From: Bugula neritina
Taxonomy: Eukaryota > Bryozoa > Gymnolaemata > Cheilostomatida > Bugulidae
NCBI GenBank assembly: GCA_964035545.1
Contig: OZ037771.1
Coordinates: 6,008,628-6,072,627 of the forward strand
DNA: 64,000 bases
Direction of reading: 5' to 3'
Shown here: piece by piece, positions 10,601 through 24,200 of the stretch
Numbering within the stretch: the first letter of the stretch is position 1
Layout: the number at the start of each line of letters is the position of its first letter
Made by a program: the position numbers and the translations under genes
Notes under the pieces: model-generated
Seen by the model: the letters and a program-made list of their open reading frames with translations, nothing else
What the model was told of the DNA's origin: nothing
Databases searched by the model: none

Positions 10601-13499
10601 CTTACATTAACTCCTGGAAGAACTGTGTAAACCTTCACAGACCATAGTTTTACTACTATTCACCTAAATACTGGATGTTAGAATCAAAATAGACATCTTA
10701 CCTGCTGGCTACCAATACTTGAGCCGGCCACCACTGTTACGTCATTCCAGTAGTTAGTCAATGACTCAGCTATCAGGAATCTTACAAAGACAAAGACATA
10801 CAGTATAAATGTAGCCTCCTACATCAAAGATATAATCACCAGTTTATCATATATAATAAGCAATCCACACTTCTTCAAGTAATATGCCACGCAATGTAGT
10901 CAAAAATGGGCAGTTCAAACTGTAAAATCTTAACCTAGTAAAATTAAGAAAACATATACTCATAAATCACATTTTCATTTTCAAGGTAGAGGTAACTACC
11001 TGCATTTCACATTAGTCAAGTCGGCACTAGGTGGAATGTTCCAGCTTTGGGTAAAGACTGTATGACGTGAGAAATCATTCTTTACAATACTTGCGCTCTG
11101 TAAACATCAAGTTGAAAATATATTACAACTTTTGGTGTTCCACCATACTATAAGTATGATAATCAAGTCATGCTATGTTTTTGATAAAGCAAAAAAATGA
11201 GGCAGAATTACTGTACAGAACAAAATTTTGTAGCAATGCAGCTTTAACCGTCAAGCAACACATGCGATACAATACACTGCACAGTTACCCAATCAATAAA
11301 CATGTGCAAAATAATACATTGCACTTCACATCTACCCAATAGACTTGTGCGATACAATATACACTTTACAGTTACCCAATGGACATGTGTGATGCAATAC
11401 ACTACAATTCACGGCTATCCAGTAGATATGTGTGATGCAATACACTACAATTCACGGCTATCCAATAGACATGTGCAATGCAATAGACTGCACAATACAG
11501 CTGCTCTATTGCGGCAACTTCTAACTCAATGTGTCATAAGCGACATAAAGTGACACTTAGTACAAGGTTATAGGAGGTGGTCTGATATGCAGACATTTCA
11601 AACTACAACAGAACTTGACACTTTGCCTCCATCTAATTGTCCTCACCCCATCATTGCAGGTGACTTGCGTGTATCCATGGAGGGGTTCGTCCCACACCCC
11701 TGCTGCATCCACCCAAGCATTGTTTTGCTTGTCAACAGGAGTAGCAACAATTCCAGCAATTGTTCCACTTGGTGTGGAAGGAGCAATTTGCACTGCAGAA
11801 GGAGAACAAACATATGAGTTTCTATTAATATTAAATATACTTCCCAATTCGTCTCCTCACACAGTCTGGCAGGTTTTCCAGAACATGTAACATTATAATA
11901 TAATTTTGACAGTTTTTAGACATGGCTGCTGTTTCCTAAACTAAAATAAGTTTGAAATGACTGCTAGGAATAATGACTCATTGTGACACAGTTTACTTGA
12001 TAGTCAACAAATAGAAATCAGAGAATTTTTAATACACTTTATAGCTGTATATCAGTATGGATTGCATTACATTTTTGAGGTTTTACTTTACTGGCAAACA
12101 TTTTATCAAGTTTTATGTTGCTAGCTCTGCTCTCTGCCTATCATGGCATGTGTCATCAGGTTGCCACATGTTCAGGTGTGCAGCATTCAGTAGGCAACTG
12201 TAGGGTGTAGCTCTCTTGTGACACACTGACTCATTATACCACACTGACTCATTAGACCACTGTGACACAATTAGTCAGTGTGGTACAATGACTTAGTGTG
12301 TCACAAGAGATCTACATCCTACAGTTGCCTACTGAATGCTACACACACTGGGGCATGTAGCAACCTGATGACACATGCCATGGTAGGCAGAGAGCAGAGC
12401 TAGCAACATAAAACCTGATAAAGTATTTGCCTTCAAAGCCAAACCTCAAAAATGTGATGCAATCCATATTTATATACCGCTATGCAGCTATTAAAAATTC
12501 TCTGATTTATATTTGTTGACTATAAGGTAGACTAAAATGCCACACAAAGTAGACAACACGTGTGTTACGGTGCTGTAAAGTACAGTATAAAACTAAATAC
12601 GTTGGCACTTAGTTGCTTGCTATAAATGATTAGGTTTTCTCTTCCAGGTGTGACTAATAGCATATGGGAAGCCCTCCCAGATATGCAGAGATTATTGCAT
12701 GGATTATAGTATTAGTGAGACAGACAAGGATGTGCTAACAGATATATTATACGAATTATGAAAGATTAGCTGCTACTATAAACAGCTGAAGCAACAGTTA
12801 TTGGGAGAGGTTGTTGTTAAATAACTAAATATATGGCACCATATTGTACTATGACTTTTAGACTTAACTCATCCTTATATTTTTTATGTAGTAATTGTCT
12901 TTTAGAAATAGACATTACTTGAAAGCATTTATTTTATAATTTAAATAAATGCTTGAAGTAAATCCTTTCAGCCATTACTTTTGCTCATCTTAATTTTAAA
13001 AATCAACATAATTTATTCGGGTGTATTGAACCAAAGGTTATATTTTACTAAACAGATTTATAACTGTATTCTCCAGAATTAAAGGTGGGAGGGGGTGTGT
13101 TTGGTGAACTGTTTACCTGCATTACATTTTACAGTGGATAGCAAAAACTTTCATAAGTTCTAATAATTAAATGGCGCTTGAACCAAAGGCTTGATGTCAG
13201 CTATCAACTTAGCTGAGATAAAGTACATAGTCTAGAACTAGAAAATACATTATAACAAAGTAGGTAGTTACCAGATAGCAACAGTGATTTTAACTTGATT
13301 TATGTTAGAACTCACTAATGAGCTTGGAGCCGTCAGGTGAGGGAGAGCAGAGCACTGTATAAGGCAAGGTGTCCAGAGGTTGACTTGTGGACCCAAGTGG
13401 ATACCATGTAGAACAGACACTGAGACTCAACAGACTGGTAGGCTTGGCAGAAACCGTCATCGCCAATACCAAGACGAGCTTCACTGCGTGTTTAAACAT
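7681..13499 (-). CDS. Secreted Reeler-domain protein with Thr/Ser-rich linker and chitin-binding-like C-terminus
   Basis: Exons, 5' to 3': 13499-13316, 11792-11647, 11097-11000, 10780-10702, 8983-8845, 8199-8157, 7855-7681. Phases agree throughout and give about 287 aa. Exon 1 encodes a signal peptide (MFKHAVKLVLVLAMTVSA) and a first Cys. Exons 2-4 read like a Reeler domain: GTIAGIVATPVD, GVWDEP, QVTCNDG, QSWNIPP, then FLIAESLTNYW. Exon 5 is Thr/Ser-rich. Exons 6-7 hold six Cys with WCQAYGSF, FRCNGGLKFN and CRCDW, like a divergent peritrophin-type chitin-binding domain. Reeler proteins are secreted and some are linked to invertebrate immunity, but the role here is unknown. The exon 5 donor is uncertain: gtaggt at 8844 was chosen, gtgaag upstream is also phase-compatible, and reading through gives a stop at 8834. 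Joining exons 6-7 to the same gene is inferred from phase and spacing. Confidence 0.62.
7905..8140. repeat. 27-bp minisatellite in the last Reeler-gene intron
   Basis: About eight or nine copies of a 27-bp unit containing ATGATGTCTAGAGTCTAACA fill most of the intron between exons 6 and 7, starting about 20 bases after the exon 6 donor. Confidence 0.9.
9840..10010. repeat. GT-rich simple repeat in a Reeler-gene intron
   Basis: Alternating TATATGTGTATTATGTGTG units followed by (TGCG)n and (TG)n. Low complexity only. The Val/Cys/Tyr-rich ORFs are artefacts. Confidence 0.9.
11258..11490. repeat. 43-bp minisatellite upstream of Reeler exon 3
   Basis: About five diverged copies of a roughly 43-bp unit containing GATGCAATACACTACAATTC, in the intron between Reeler exons 2 and 3. 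Confidence 0.8.
12001..12522. mobile_element. Foldback or MITE-like element, 522 bp, in Reeler intron 1
   Basis: The two halves are near-complete reverse complements. The left end starts TAGTCAACAAATAGAAATCA and the right end is the inverse (ATTTGTTGACTA), with long matching arms down to a centre of TGACTCATT repeats near 12230-12290. No ORF. Size and structure fit a non-autonomous DNA transposon. No clear target-site duplication was seen. Confidence 0.8.
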
Positions 13500-15274
13500 C
13501 TTTCTTCCTGAAATATGTTTGAATGGAAAAATATCTTACATAAAGCAATATTTTATCATTATACTAAGTGAATTAACCTAATAATATTTTGAAATTTTGA
13601 TATATAAAATATAACTAATTTTGTAGCTACTTATAGGTTTTATCAACATGTATCGATGTGAATTATATGATATTTAGGCACTCATTGTAGGTCAATTATT
13701 CTGCATAAAATATAATTGCATTTATTGTGCAAAAAAGTGTATTACAAGATCATTTGTTGATATTTACCTTTAACCAAGTTTCTGTCCAGTTCAAGCGGCA
13801 AATATTCTTCAATTACGATGCATCAACACATTTCAATATATTTATATATGCAGTGGCACATAAGTAGATAAAACTAATTAAATATTCAGTTGCCATGACA
13901 ACAGAACAAAAAATAAATGTGTAATTTTCTTGGCTCCAACTGAACATAAAAAGAGCAGTTTGAGACACTGGAACGTGTGTGTCATGGCAATTAATAGCTG
14001 AAATGGAAAATTTGTGAGAGATATCACATCTTCTATTATCAGCAGCACATAGAATATTATATATATAAATATATAAATATATATATATACAAATATATAT
14101 ATATAAACATGTGGGTTACCAAGAAGCTTGATCAACTAGCAGTTAACTGCTTAAATCAACTTTTGTCTGATGTAGGCATCTGATTACTCAGTCCCCAGAC
14201 ACTTTAGAGCTCACTTACTAGAACGTTTCCGGTTTAGGGTTAATGTATTTTCTCTGTAATGACATCAAAAAGTTTTGACAGGACGGCAAATTTTTTGCTA
14301 CTTGAAAGGAAGGGATTGGCAAATATAGAACCCATTAGATAGAGTTGTGTCTATAAATAAGCCATAATCATACTGATTACACTGTCAATGCAGTCACCGC
14401 ATATAATTTACACCCACATAATTATACTGTGTGTAATATAATGTACATATTATTATACTGTGTATAATATACATTTACATATACAAAGTATATAATGCAC
14501 ATCTATTGTACATATACCCAGTACAATGTACATCTACATATTATACACTGCATTTCTATTGCTTCGAATTATGCAAATGGATTTTTCCTTCGATGTTTGG
14601 GAACAGTTGCATAGAATTAAATCACAACCATACATGTAAGTTAATGCAACCGGCAACCACAAGGTCATCCATTCAAACATCCGTACGGATCCATTCAAAG
14701 CAATGGAAACGCGGTGATACAGAGTATTACGTACAACTACAAGAGCTACATTACAGTTGCAACATACAAACATTCAACTCTCAAAGCTACAACTTTACAC
14801 ACTGATGAAAGGCTAAATATCAAATGTTTCTGAACTAAATTTATCCAATGCATCTTTCTTAATAAAACGTTTGCTTTAAATCCTGTACATTTTGCAGATG
14901 AGTTGCTTTGCTGAAAGACACATTGAAGTTCTTAGTCTAACGTTTAGTTAACACAGGACTATGTTGTGACACAAGAAATGTGCTGTGACAAATATTTTCA
15001 TAGAAATTGTAATAAAATTTTATTCAAGTGACCATAAAGTTCAATAATAACATTGATAAGCCAAGAAAAAACAAGGAAAAAGTAAGTAAAATAAAATATT
15101 TAACCTATGAATAATTAATACAACAATGTTACACAGCTACCAAGTGTGTATAATATTTGAGTGTGTTTGTATAGTGTGTAGTCTTTGAGTGTATATAGTC
15201 TTTGTATAATTCGTATAGTATTTGAGTGTGTTTGTATATTGCACCAGTATATTTGAAGACATCTTCGTTTCTCT
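13500..15274. other. Intergenic: Reeler 5' flank and RAD50 3' flank
   Basis: AT-rich DNA with a TATA/ATAAAT low-complexity tract at 14050-14110, TATAATATACATT-type repeats at 14400-14540, a dispersed repeat copy at about 14565-14740, and a likely RAD50 polyadenylation signal (AATAAA on the minus strand) at 15024-15019. No gene was found. Confidence 0.55.
14565..14740 (+). repeat. Dispersed repeat, copy 1 (second copy 19905-20075)
   Basis: Shares an ordered series of blocks with 19905-20075: a variant of ATGCAAATGGATTTTTC, then AAATCACAACCATA, then GTTAATGCAA and CAACCGCAA-like motifs. Similarity is diverged but collinear. It is probably an old interspersed repeat of unknown class. The 99-aa ORF across it is not supported. 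Confidence 0.45.
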
Positions 15275-18200
15275 TTAAACGATCTCTTCAATATTTGATC
15301 TTCTCAGCTCGGAATGACCACTGAAAGCAGACAATGTTAACTGTAGTTACAACCATATTATATGATATTACAATATTCTATTATATTTTATTACACTATA
15401 TTATGTTATACTACGTTATATTATACCATGTTATATTATACTATATTATATATACTATATTACATTAGATTACAACTAGCAATAAGTATATCATAATTAT
15501 CTATAACTATAGTTCCATCATCATAAATGGAATACATTTCTGTACACCCAGCAAGAGCATTGTTCTAGTGAACTGCACAGCGACAGTAATCTACCCACCC
15601 TGCATGTAACGTGGTGAGGTAAGGTGAACAACTGCACAATACACAGACATATGGAGAGTCTCCCACCTTTTCATATTCGGTAAGACAATGTGCACAATAG
15701 AAATCTATTTCATGATATAATTTATTATCTGCATATAAATAATACTCCAATGCTAGTGCGACAAATTAGAGAATACATTAAGACATTATTAAATGAATAT
15801 TTTACCCAAGCATAGACGACACAGCGAAATGAGCAGACGACTCTATATAGAACTATATATAGTCTAGTATACAACAGTTATATATAACCTAAAACTATAC
15901 TATAATATATTATTTATAATATAAAGTTATACTATATAATATTGCATATAATATAAAGATATACTATGCTATATGATGTTGCATATAATATAAAGATATA
16001 CTATGCTATATGATGTTGCATATAATATAAAGATATACTATGCTATATGATGCTGCATATAATACTACCTTTGGGCTTGATTATTAGAAAATAAGAAGAA
16101 ATGACTCACTCAATGTTTTTCCCAATCTTATAATAATGTTCCACTCCAATCCTGTGGCCGAGAATCTCCACAAACTGGGTGTCGTGTGTGATGATAATGA
16201 GCTGGAAGTTACGCTGAGCTTGCCGAGAACGAGTTATACTGGAGAAAGAAAGAGAAGTTAGAGGTATCAGAATAGCAAGAGCTAGTCACTGCTGCATAAA
16301 TCAGCATTACATGGAAGACAGAGTTTAGTTGCTTTTATATTACACAGTGAAATATATGAGGTATACTTCCCATTTGACGCTATATCAATAGACAGCATGT
16401 GCATAGCATCACTAAGGGACAAGATAACCAGTGTTCACCAGGCTATGATGCCCCTGTCTATGTACTGCACGTCACAAGATGAAGAACAACTTACTCAGCT
16501 AGAGCACAGGCTAGACTCTCAATATTCTCTACGTCCAGATTGGTTGTCGGCTCATCTAGAGCCAGGATACCACAACTCAGGCAGAATGTCTCGGCTAGAG
16601 CCAGACGTATGATGAGTGACGCTAATACCTGCATACGGTACAGTGTATACAGTACATTATACAGTGTATACAGTACATTATACAGTGTATACAGTACACT
16701 ATACAGTGTATACAGTACATTATACAGTGTATACAGTATATTATACAGTGTATACAGTATATTATACAGTTTATACAGTACATTATACAGTTTATACAGT
16801 ACATTATACAGTTTATACAGTACATTATACAGTGTATACAGTATATTATACAGTACATACAGTACACTATACAGTGTATACAGTACATTATACAGTACAT
16901 TATACAGTACATACAATACATTATACAGTGTATACAGTACATTATACAGTGTATACAGTATATTATACAGTGTATACAGTATATTATACAGTTTATACAG
17001 TACATTATACAGTTTATACAGTACATTATACAGTTTATACAGTACATTATACAGTGTATACAGTATATTATACAGTACTTACAGTACACTATACAGTGTA
17101 TACAGTACATTATACAGTGTATACAGTACATTATACAGTACATACAGTACACTATACAGTGTATACAGTACATTATACAGTACATTATACAGTACATACA
17201 ATACATTATACAGTGTATACAGTACATTATACAGTGTATACAGTATATTATACAGTGTATACAGTATATTATACAGTTTATACAGTACATTATACAGTTT
17301 ATACAGTACATTATACAGTTTATACAGTACATTATACAGTGTATACAGTATATTATACAGTACTTACAGTACACTATACAGTGTATACAGTACATTATAC
17401 AGTGTATACAGTACATTATACAGTACATACAGTACACTATACAGTGTATACAGTACATTATACAGTACATTATACAGTACATACAATACATTATACAGTG
17501 TATACAGTACATTATACAGTACGTTATATAGTTTACACAGTACATTATACAACCTGTACAGTGCATATAGTATAGTAAATACAGTTTATACAGTGTATAC
17601 AGTACACTATACAGTGTATAGAGTATACAATATATACAGTACAGTGTATTATATAACATAGATGGTAATAGACAGTAGTCAATATAATTGATTTGGTAAA
17701 ACAAGAAGAATCAGAGCAGCAGTATTCAGGATACAACAGATTGATCTCTGCTACAACATTCCGCAAGTGTTACTAGATAATCCAGATTCTAATTACTGTA
17801 TCATTTCTTTACATTATATACAAGTAGAAGTACACACTGCCCTAAGTTCACAGTCCATACTGCCTACTTGAGGGTGGAGTATGACCGACCCGAAGCATGA
17901 GAACTATTCTGGAGACGTCAGACTATCAGAAAAATGCACCAACCTTTTGTCCGGCACTGCAGCGCCCTCTCATATCCATCTGTGTGCCGTTTCGCACCAT
18001 TACCACCCGGTAGTTGTACGTCTTTCTCTTGGAGATATCTACAGCCTCTCCATGATCATCATTAGCACTGTCTGAGCAGATCTCAATGTAGTCGATATCT
18101 AACCAGGGAATATATTAGATGATGTGTAGAGTTAATACAGCTGTTTACAGTTACTATATTTCCATAAGTTGATACCATGTCTCAGCATGGCGAGTCAGGT

Positions 18201-21200
18201 AACAAGAAACTACAGTATGAAGATGCAATTTTTATGAAATTGATAAAATTTCTTTATTTCTCAACTACATTGTAGAGAACAGGAAAATCTATAATTCATA
18301 GATATTATGTTATTGTAAAAGATTGTCATTTTGCCATAGAAAAAGTTAAAACAAAGCAAATGAGAACTGAAAACTGAAAAGTGAAGCAGCAACCCATAAT
18401 GTGTATATAAAGTAGTACACAGCACAGAAATCTCACCGTGGCCACGATACGTCTCTTTCCAAAGATCTTTGATAATTCTGTTAAGGTCAGCCATTTTGTT
18501 CTGATGGTATTGCATGATGGCTCTGTCCAACGCTTTGTAGTATTTGTCCAGGTCTGTCACAACAACCTTATTTACCTGCAGTTCAACGTAGCAATGTCAA
18601 TTGTTTTACCTGCTGCATAATGTCCTAATGTTAGCTACCATACCTGCAGTATAGTGCAGTAGTGTACACTAGTCTACCTGTCAGACACCTGTCATACACC
18701 TGCCACCTATCTGCCATGCACTTGTCACACACCTGTAATACACCTGTCACACACCTGCCATACACCTGTCATACAGTGTTCTAGTGACAAATAACCTACA
18801 TGCACAGTGGTGTCACAACTCATCACACACCTGCAAGGCAATACTCTGCTTCATGTACACAGCCTGCGCATCTTTCAACTCCTTCGCATTGAGTTCTAAG
18901 GTGAGAGCTTTTAGCTGTTCTTCTCTCATCTTTTTCCTTTCTGTGGCAGCAACTTTCTACAGACAATTGTGTTCATATACATATATAATACTCTGTGATA
19001 TACTATATTATACTCTGAGATATAATATACTCTGTGATATACTATATTATACTCTGTGATATACTATATTATACTCTGTGATATACTATATTATACTCTG
19101 TGATATACTATATTATACTCTGTGATATACTATATTATACTCTGAGATATACTATATTATACTCTGTGATATACTATATTATACTCTGTGATATACTATA
19201 CTATACTCTGAGGTATACTATACTATACTCTGAGATATACTATATTATACTCTGAGATATACTATATTATACTCTGTGATATACTATATTATACTCTGAG
19301 ATATACTACTCTGTGATATACCATATTATACTCTGTGATATACTATATTATACTCTGTGATATACCATATTATACTCTGTGATATATTATACTATACTCT
19401 GAGATATACTATATTATACTCTGTGATATACTATATTATACTCTGTGATATACCATATTATACTCTGTGATATACTATATTATACTCTGTGATATACCAT
19501 ATTATACTCTGTGATATATTATACTATACTCTGAGATATACTATATTATACTCTGTGATATACTATATTATACTCTGAGATATACTATATTATACTCTGT
19601 GATATACTATATTATACTCTGAGATATAACAGTCTCACTTCATTCACAAGCTGGTCCTGTCTGTTCACCAACTCATCTCGCTGCTCCGACAGCCGGGCAG
19701 GTTCCAGTCCACCGAGTTTTAGATTTATCTTCTCCATGTCCTTAGCGCACTCTGCGGCTTCCTCTACTTTAGCTCTGTACCGTAAGTTGTCCTTCAGCTC
19801 TCTCTCCCGCAGCTGAAGGACAAAATCGTATCTTACACATAGGAATATACAACTAACATTTACCACAATACATTGCTCTAATTATAGAAATAGAACTCAT
19901 TCACTACGTCCCCATTTTTCGCATTATGTGAATTGATTTTTCACTCAATGCATGGGGACAATGTCAGTCGAATGAAATCACAACCATAGGTTAATGCAAG
20001 CCTCAACCGCAAATCCATATGCGCCATACCGGACAGGTCCTTCCGAATCATGGGTACGCAGTGATTAATAACATTCGACTGCACACAGAATTAACACTTA
20101 GTACATGTACCAACACTTAGTACATGTACCAACACTTAGCACATGTACCAACACTTAGCACATGTACCAACACTTAGCACATGTACCAACACTTAGCACA
20201 TGTACCAACACTTAGCACATGTACCAACACTTAGCACATGTACCAACACTTAGCACATGTACCAACACTTAGCACATGTACCAACACTTAGCACATGTAC
20301 CAACACTTAGCACATGTACCAACACTTAGCACATGTACCAACACCGTGTATTAAATCTCTCAAGTTATAAAACAAACCCTCTGCTCTGACAGCAACTTGT
20401 TAAGTTCGTTGATTTCATTCGTGTGCAACTCTCTAGTTTTCTCGCATTCCTTCGTCTTGGCGCGAACTCTCTGCAGCTTCTCTTCAACCTCAGAGAGCTC
20501 CTCGTGTTTCTTATCGGCAACATACCTGGATGAACACGAGACTGCTTAAGAACGAAGACAGAGTTTAGAAGGTCTGGAGGAGTCTCAAGTCAACTACTAG
20601 TAAGTCAAGTCTCAAGTCAGCTACTAATTAGAGTCAAGTCTCAAGTCAGCTACTAGTAAGTCAATATAATTGTGTCAAATTTTCAGTTTTATTGAGTTTT
20701 CATGTACTGATTAGTAATATTTGACTTATTCAGTTTCTCAAATAAACCACAGCAAATCCAATATTGTCTAAGAAATTATTAACACACCCATATATTACTA
20801 AACTATCTAACTCAGAAAAGAGAAGGTAAACTACAACATAAGTAATGAAAGCCAAGCTCTTTACCTGCCAATATCTGATTGGACTTTACTGAGTCCATCA
20901 AGTTGAGACGCCAGAGTTTGTTTCTGAGCAGCTAGCTCTTCCAGTCGGCTTTCTTTCTGGTTCCGTATTCTCCTCTTTTCAGCCAACTTACTCTCAATTT
21001 CTTTCTCAACAGGATGAAGTTGATCAGTCAGTTCCTGAAATACATCTTAATATAACAGTTCAGCACATCTGGTGAACATAACTTATATACTGTAACTAAC
21101 TACACTGTAACCTAACTATAATGTAACCCAACTAACTATACTGTAACCTAACTAACTATACTGTAACCTAACTAACTACACTGTAACCTAACTATACTGT

Positions 21201-24200
21201 AACCTAACTAACTACACTGTAACCTAACTAACTGTACTGTAACCTAACTAGACTGTAACCTAACTAACTATACTGTAACCTAACTAACTGTACTGTAACC
21301 TAACTAACTAGACTGTAACCTAACTAACTATACTGTAACCTAACTAACTATACTGTAACCTAACTAACTATACTGTAACCTAACTAAATACACTGTAACC
21401 TAACTAACTATACTGTAACCTAACTAACTACACTGTAACCTAACTAACTATACTGTAACCTAACTAACTATACTGTAACCTAACTAACTACACTGTAACC
21501 TAACTAACTATACTGTAACCTAACTAACTGTACTGTAACCTAACTATACTGTAACCTAACTAACTATACTGTAACCTAACTAACTGTACTGTAACCTAAC
21601 TATACTGTAACCTAACTAACTGTACTGCAACCTAACTAACTATACTGTAACCTAACTAACTGTACAGCAATGTAACTAACATTAAACATATTATTAACGT
21701 AGATTCGTCTTCTATCATACTGTAGTCAGTCTGAAACCTCTCTATTGAGAAGCATGGGTTTTGACTCAATAAATTACAAGTTTAATTCTAACCTAACAAA
21801 TCACAACTCATACTTTTTTCAACTCTTCATGATTTAGATGGACAACTCCTAAACTTGTGTACCTCAACTTCCTGTTGCAGTTTGGTGACTTCTTCCTGTA
21901 AAGATGTCTTCTGCTCTTCCATCTTGTGTTTCTCCTGCACGCCCTGCTGGATCTTCAACTTGTCAGCATTCAAGTCATTCACTTTGGCTCTTAACCTCTG
22001 AACTGAGTCGTTGTGTTTGCTGATTTTCTTCTGCTGCCGCTCCGCACTCCTGGTCACAGTGTCACTACATAAAGTATCAGTAGTCAGTCATGGGTCATTT
22101 TACTTAATATAGTACACACTGGAAATCTCCAGTTTTTAGCTATTTTTCACAATTTAGGTGCTAATGCACAAGGTTTTTTTCACAAAACTAGTAAAATATC
22201 AATAAATACACCTAAATAATCAAGGATCTTCTTAATTTTGCTTGATTTCCCATGTTTTTTCTAATTTATTTCGCTAATTTGGATTGCGGATCGTTATGGA
22301 AAAAACCATAACGGCCCCCATTTGAAAGTAGCTGAATAATTAGGAAAAAACATGGGATATCAAGCAAAAGTAAAAATAACCTCGATTATTTAGGTGTATT
22401 TATTGATGTTTTACTAGTTTTGGGCAAAAATCCATGTTCATTAGCCGCTAAATTGTAAAAAATAGTTAAAAACTGGAGATTTCCAGTGTGTACTATATTA
22501 AGTAAAATGACCCTCGTGGCACAGAGACTGCCCAGCAACCTCTTATCACAGATACATGTCGGGGAAACGAGGAAACGGTGCAGTGATCGGCAGAGATGTA
22601 CAGAAAAACTTCATGAAACAAGTTATTCTCTTTTTATGTGAACTCTAATTTAGAAGAGAGTACAGAGTCCCATTGTTTATGAGTATGGAGGATTCTCTGC
22701 TATGTTTGTCCATTGAATGGTGAAACTGCGTCCAAACTACGTATAAACAACAAATCAACATCTGAAGTCTAATAGCTGCAGCCATGGCATGCTGGGCAGA
22801 GATATCAAACTTGTGAAATACAACGTAAAATTATCACTGGCAATATAAGAATTCATAATCTATATAAATTGACTTTTAATAATATACTATTACTAGCAGT
22901 GAGTAGTGAATGATTAGTAGGAAGTAGATAGTAGTGAAGAGTTAGTAGTAAGTAGGTAGTAGTGAAGAGTTAGTAGTAAGTAGGTAGTAGTGAAGAGTTA
23001 GTAGTAAGTAGGTAGTAGTGAGTAGTGAGTGACTAGTAGTAGTGAGTATGTAGTAGTGAGTAGTAAGTAGGTAGTAGTGAGTATTAAGTAGGTAGTAGTG
23101 AGTAGTAAGTTACTAATAGTGAGTAGTGAGTGACTATTAGTGAGCAGTACAGAGTGAGTGACTAGACTTACAGAATACAGAGAGACAGTGAAGATACCAC
23201 AGAGAAGACTTACTACTTGATTTGTATATCGTCTTCTTCTTCTGTTATGACATCCACACTCCTCGTCACCTCTACGTTTACAGTATAATATATTGAATGA
23301 TACAGCTCTACGTTTACAGTATAACATATTGAATGATACACCTCTACGTTTACAGTATGATAATATATTGAATGATACACCTCTACGTTTACAGTAGAAT
23401 ATATTGAATAATACACCTCTACGTTTACAGTAGAATATATTGAATGATACACCTCTACGTTTACAGTATGATATATTGTATAATACACCTCTACGTTTAC
23501 AGTATGATATATTGTATAATACACCTCTACGTTTACAGTATGATATATTGTATGATACACCTCTACGTTTACAGTATGATATATTGTATAATACACCTCT
23601 ACGCTTACAGTATGATATATTGAATAATACACCTCTACGTTTACAGTATAATATATTGTATAATACACCTCTACGTTTACAGTATGATATATTGAATGAT
23701 ACACCTCTACGTTTACAGTATAACATATTGAATGATACAGCTCTACGTTTACAGTATGATAATATATTGAATGATACACCTCTACGTTTACAGTAGAATA
23801 TATTGAATAATACACCTCTACGTTTACAGTAGAATATATTGAATGATACACCTCTACGTTTACAGTAGAATATATTGAATAATACACCTCTACGTTTACA
23901 GCAGAATATATTGAATAATACACCTCTATGTTTACAGTATGATAATATATTGAATAATACACCTCTACGTTACACCACATTCATGCCTATCCTGTCAGAG
24001 CTACCTAAATAACTTACTTTTATTTTAAAATCTCGCCGTTTGTGAACCTCTGATGGTAATGGCTTTGTTAAGCAGGCTAAGGATCTATTTTTACCAAATT
24101 ACCGCAAGGTTTTAGTATAGCCTCATTAAAACAATGGCCGGTAAGCTTACCAAGTTGGCTGATTTTGCTCTGTTGGAGTTGTACTTTCTCTTCAAGCTGA

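Noticed and set aside
10560-10665. Alternative last exon for the Reeler gene reading VNSSKTMVCEGLHSSSRS then stop
   Set aside because: It would require a 38-base intron after exon 4. The phase-matched exon at 8983 with a strong acceptor is preferred.
16540-17704. Long ORFs (over 300 codons) on both strands, Tyr/Ser or Val/Thr/His rich
   Set aside because: They are created by a 21-bp tandem repeat (multiple of three) inside RAD50 intron 27. There is no start context, splice signal or homology.
20085-20343. Regular short direct repeats resembling a CRISPR array
   Set aside because: Units are contiguous without unique spacers, and the DNA is eukaryotic. It is a minisatellite.
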